Positions 12,535 through 14,763 of a stretch of DNA of 14,763 nucleotides are shown here, one piece after another. Location of the stretch: NCBI GenBank assembly GCA_964513975.1, contig CAZEON010000029.1:1-14763 (forward strand), in the 5' to 3' direction. The position numbers and the translations under genes are program-made. The DNA comes from CAZVBV01 sp964513975. Its GTDB lineage: Bacteria > Patescibacteriota > Gracilibacteria > UBA4473. Position 1 is the first letter of the stretch. Each line of letters starts with the position of its first letter. The notes under the pieces were generated by a model. That model worked only from the letters and a program-made list of their open reading frames with translations, ran no database searches and had not been told where the DNA came from.

Positions 12535-14613
12535 ATGACTGGCAAAACGTACACCCTAGACAAAGTCCGAAACATCGGAATTATCGCGCATATCGACGCA
12601 GGAAAAACAACCGTTACCGAACGCGTGCTCTTTTATACTGGAAAATCTCACAAACTCGGAGAAGTACACAAAGGAGAGGCGACAATGGACTGGATGGAGC
12701 AAGAGCAAGAACGAGGAATTACAATTACCTCTGCAGCAACAACTTGTTTCTGGAAAGACTGCCAAGTGAATATCATCGACACCCCGGGACATGTAGACTT
12801 CACAGTTGAAGTTGAACGTTCTTTGCGAGTGCTTGATGGTGCAGTTACTGTCTTTGATGGAGTGGCAGGAGTAGAACCACAATCTGAAACCGTCTGGAGA
12901 CAAGCTGATAAATACAGCGTTCCGCGAGTGTGTTTTATTAATAAGCTCGACCGAACAGGCGCATCTTTCTGGCGTTCGTACGATTCAATTATTGAGCGAC
13001 TTACAAAACAAGCGTTCCCAATTCAAATCCCTATTGGGATCGAACAAGGGTTTAGCGGAATTATCGATTTGATCGAAATGAAAGCAACAATCTATAAAGA
13101 TGAAATGGGAAAAGAGTTTGAAGTGGTTGATATCCCAAACGAAGAACTCGACTTGGCTCGAGAATGGCGAGAAAAAATGCTGGAAGCAGTTGCTTCAACT
13201 GACGAAGAATTGATGGAACGATATCTCGACGGAAAAGAACTTACCTCTGAAGAAATTATCCGAGCCATGCGAAAAGCAGTGATTGCAAATGAATTTATTC
13301 CCGTACTTACCGGAACCGCTTTGAAAAATAAAGGCGTTCAACCAATGCTCGATATGGTTGTGGCATTATTGCCATCCCCGCTCGACATTCCTTCTATTCC
13401 CGGAATTGACCCAAAAACAGACGAGCCAACGGAAAGACATGCTGATACTACCGAACCTTTGTCTGCGTTGGCATTCAAGATTGCAACTGACCCTTTCGTA
13501 GGACGACTGACTTTCGTACGAGTGTACTCTGGAAAATTGGAAGCGGGAAGTTACGTGTACAACGTATCAAGCGGACAGAAAGAACGAATTGGGCGACTCC
13601 TTTTGATGCATGCCAACACACGAGAAGAAGTGAAAGAAATTGGAGCTGGACATATCGGAGCGGTGGTTGGTTTGAAAAAAACTCGAACTGGAGACACTCT
13701 CTGTGATGAGAACAACCAAATCATCCTTGAAAACATTGAGTTCCCAGAACCAGTGATTTCGATTTCTATTGAGCCAAAAACAAAGGCCGATCAAGAAAAG
13801 ATGGGGATTGCGCTTCAGAAATTATCAGAAGAAGATCCGACATTCCGAGTGTCTACAAACGAAGAAACCAACCAAACTATTATTTCTGGAATGGGAGAGC
13901 TTCACCTCGACATCATCGTGGATCGTATGAAACGAGAGTTTAGTGTTGAAGCGGACATTGGGGCGCCACAAGTGGCGTACCGAGAAACGATTCAAGACGA
14001 AGTACAAGCAGAATACCAACACAAGAAACAATCGGGAGGGCGTGGACAATTCGCTCATGTTTTATGTCGACTCCGCCCAGGAGAAGTTGGATCCGGCTTC
14101 AAATTTATCAATAAAATTAAAGGGGCTTCTATTCCAAATGAATACATCCCAGGATGTGAAAAGGGGTTCAAAGAAGCGGTTACTCGTGGAATCTTGGCTG
14201 GATACCCAGTGGTGGATGTTGAAATTGAACTCTACGATGGATCGTACCATGATGTCGATTCTTCTGAATTGGCATTTAAAATCGCTGCGACTCAAGCATT
14301 TAAAGAAGGGGCTATCCAGGCAAACCCCGTAATCCTCGAACCAATCATGAACGTCGAAATTGTTTCTCCTGAAGATTACTTGGGAGATGTGATGGGAGAT
14401 GTTTCGTCTCGACGTGGACTGATTCAAGAAACGGGAGATCGAGGTCTTGCGAAATTCGTGAAGGCAAAAATCCCGCTAGCGGCAATGTTCGGATATGCAA
14501 CAGATCTCAGGTCCGTGACGCAAGGACGAGCCAGTTACACTATGGAATTTGCGAACTACGACAAAGTACCAAAGAGTGTGGCAGAAAAGATTATTGAGGA
14601 ACGAAAGGGGTAA
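12535..14613 (+). CDS. fusA: Translation elongation factor G
   Basis: The 692-residue protein is a full-length EF-G. The GTPase domain shows AHIDAGKT (18-25), RGITITSAATT (switch I end, 60-70), DTPGH (82-86, with the catalytic His) and NKLD (136-139). Domain II begins near 305 (ALAFKIATDPFVGRLTFVRVYSG), domain III near 395 (PVISISIEPKTKADQEKM), domain IV carries KKQSGGRGQFAHV and the HDVDSSELAFKIAA block, and domain V starts with LEPIMNVEIVSPEDYLGDVMGDVSSRRG. It moves tRNAs and mRNA through the ribosome during translocation. The GTPase motifs and the QSGGRGQ block look canonical. The usual rpsL-rpsG-fusA-tuf partners are not beside it: it has its own promoter and terminator. The ATG at 12535 fits the family start. 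Confidence 0.98.
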   Translation: MTGKTYTLDKVRNIGIIAHIDAGKTTVTERVLFYTGKSHKLGEVHKGEATMDWMEQEQERGITITSAATTCFWKDCQVNIIDTPGHVDFTVEVERSLRVLDGAVTVFDGVAGVEPQSETVWRQADKYSVPRVCFINKLDRTGASFWRSYDSIIERLTKQAFPIQIPIGIEQGFSGIIDLIEMKATIYKDEMGKEFEVVDIPNEELDLAREWREKMLEAVASTDEELMERYLDGKELTSEEIIRAMRKAVIANEFIPVLTGTALKNKGVQPMLDMVVALLPSPLDIPSIPGIDPKTDEPTERHADTTEPLSALAFKIATDPFVGRLTFVRVYSGKLEAGSYVYNVSSGQKERIGRLLLMHANTREEVKEIGAGHIGAVVGLKKTRTGDTLCDENNQIILENIEFPEPVISISIEPKTKADQEKMGIALQKLSEEDPTFRVSTNEETNQTIISGMGELHLDIIVDRMKREFSVEADIGAPQVAYRETIQDEVQAEYQHKKQSGGRGQFAHVLCRLRPGEVGSGFKFINKIKGASIPNEYIPGCEKGFKEAVTRGILAGYPVVDVEIELYDGSYHDVDSSELAFKIAATQAFKEGAIQANPVILEPIMNVEIVSPEDYLGDVMGDVSSRRGLIQETGDRGLAKFVKAKIPLAAMFGYATDLRSVTQGRASYTMEFANYDKVPKSVAEKIIEERKG

Positions 14614-14631
14614 AATTAAAATTGCAATACC

Positions 14632-14659
14632 GTAGAGACGCGATTAATCGCGTCTCTAC
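14632..14659. repeat. Perfect 28-bp palindrome after fusA
   Basis: GTAGAGACGCGATT (14632-14645) is followed directly by its exact reverse complement (14646-14659). I recall very similar palindromes dispersed in unrelated bacterial genomes, notably cyanobacteria, so it may be a mobile palindromic repeat. It has no T-run and is separate from the terminator that follows. Confidence 0.8.
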
Positions 14660-14663
14660 AAGC

Positions 14664-14692
14664 AAAAGACCTCGCGAAAGTGGAGGTCTTTT
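14664..14692 (+). terminator. Intrinsic terminator of fusA
   Basis: A 10-bp perfect stem (AAAAGACCTC at 14664-14673, GAGGTCTTTT at 14683-14692) closes a 9-base loop that includes GAAA, and the stem itself supplies the T-run. It lies 50 bases after the stop codon. The remaining bases to the window end show no gene. Confidence 0.85.
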
Positions 14693-14763
14693 GTATGAGA
14701 GAGGAGAGGCTAAAAAGTCCTAAGTTTTTCATGTACAAATTGGAATAAGGAAGTCTGTGAGGG

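Noticed and set aside
1..14763. Recoding of TGA as glycine, as in some CPR lineages
   Set aside because: TGA ends several genes at the expected family length or in ATGA overlaps, and no gene contains an in-frame TGA.

Overview
The window reads as chromosomal DNA from a small-genome bacterium of the Candidate Phyla Radiation (Patescibacteria). This is an inference from several things. There are two members of a long Cys-rich protein family that I associate with CPR genomes. There is a free-standing four-helix-bundle (23S intervening-sequence type) gene and a TrmB-type regulator. Minus-strand genes are tightly packed and partly overlapping, and Shine-Dalgarno sites are almost absent. The genetic code is standard: TGA is used as a stop at five gene ends (5'-most bases 3497, 5668, 5907, 6940 on the minus strand and 12248 on the plus strand) and no gene has an in-frame TGA, which argues against the Gracilibacteria/Absconditabacteria TGA=Gly code.

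Layout. 1-430 holds a small two-helix membrane protein between two intrinsic terminators. 430-1010 has no convincing gene but carries a long inverted repeat. 1013-1468 is a four-helix-bundle gene bracketed by inverted arrays of 8-bp A-rich units, directly ahead of the GTPase gene ychF (1474-2568). A long minus-strand block follows, read from high to low coordinate: a DUR3-like Na+/solute symporter (11280-9751), a Cys-rich zinc-ribbon protein (9606-7951), a small unknown protein (7873-7625), a Trm9/ALKBH8-like methyltransferase (7576-6938), a divergent cysteine desulfurase (6954-5905), a 58-residue protein (5842-5666), a HEPN-like protein (5669-5115), a second Cys-rich zinc-ribbon protein (5036-3495) and exodeoxyribonuclease III (3498-2710). 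A TrmB-type regulator (11462-12250) diverges from the symporter across a palindrome-rich control region. Elongation factor G (12535-14613) follows with its own terminator.

Working connections. The methyltransferase and desulfurase overlap by 17 nt; both chemistries occur in wobble-uridine tRNA modification, so a joint role is possible but unproven. The 58-residue gene and the HEPN-like gene share an ATGA stop/start, the usual layout of a two-gene toxin-antitoxin module. The second Cys-rich gene and xth share another ATGA. The regulator probably controls itself, and possibly the symporter, through CCACCACG/GTGG palindromes just downstream of a good promoter.

The most interesting signals are structural. 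(1) The four-helix gene lies exactly between two inverted arrays of 8-bp units, like a self-contained intervening-sequence element. (2) A 14-codon remnant of the 5' end of a second xth lies at the end of the HEPN-like gene. One base change there (ATGA to ACGA) would have removed both the old xth start and the old HEPN stop, which records insertion of a [Cys-rich gene + xth] cassette. (3) An independent 8-bp tandem array lies inside the xth coding sequence. (4) Three intergenic spots carry a family of nested inverted repeats ending in GTCATTC/GAATGAC.
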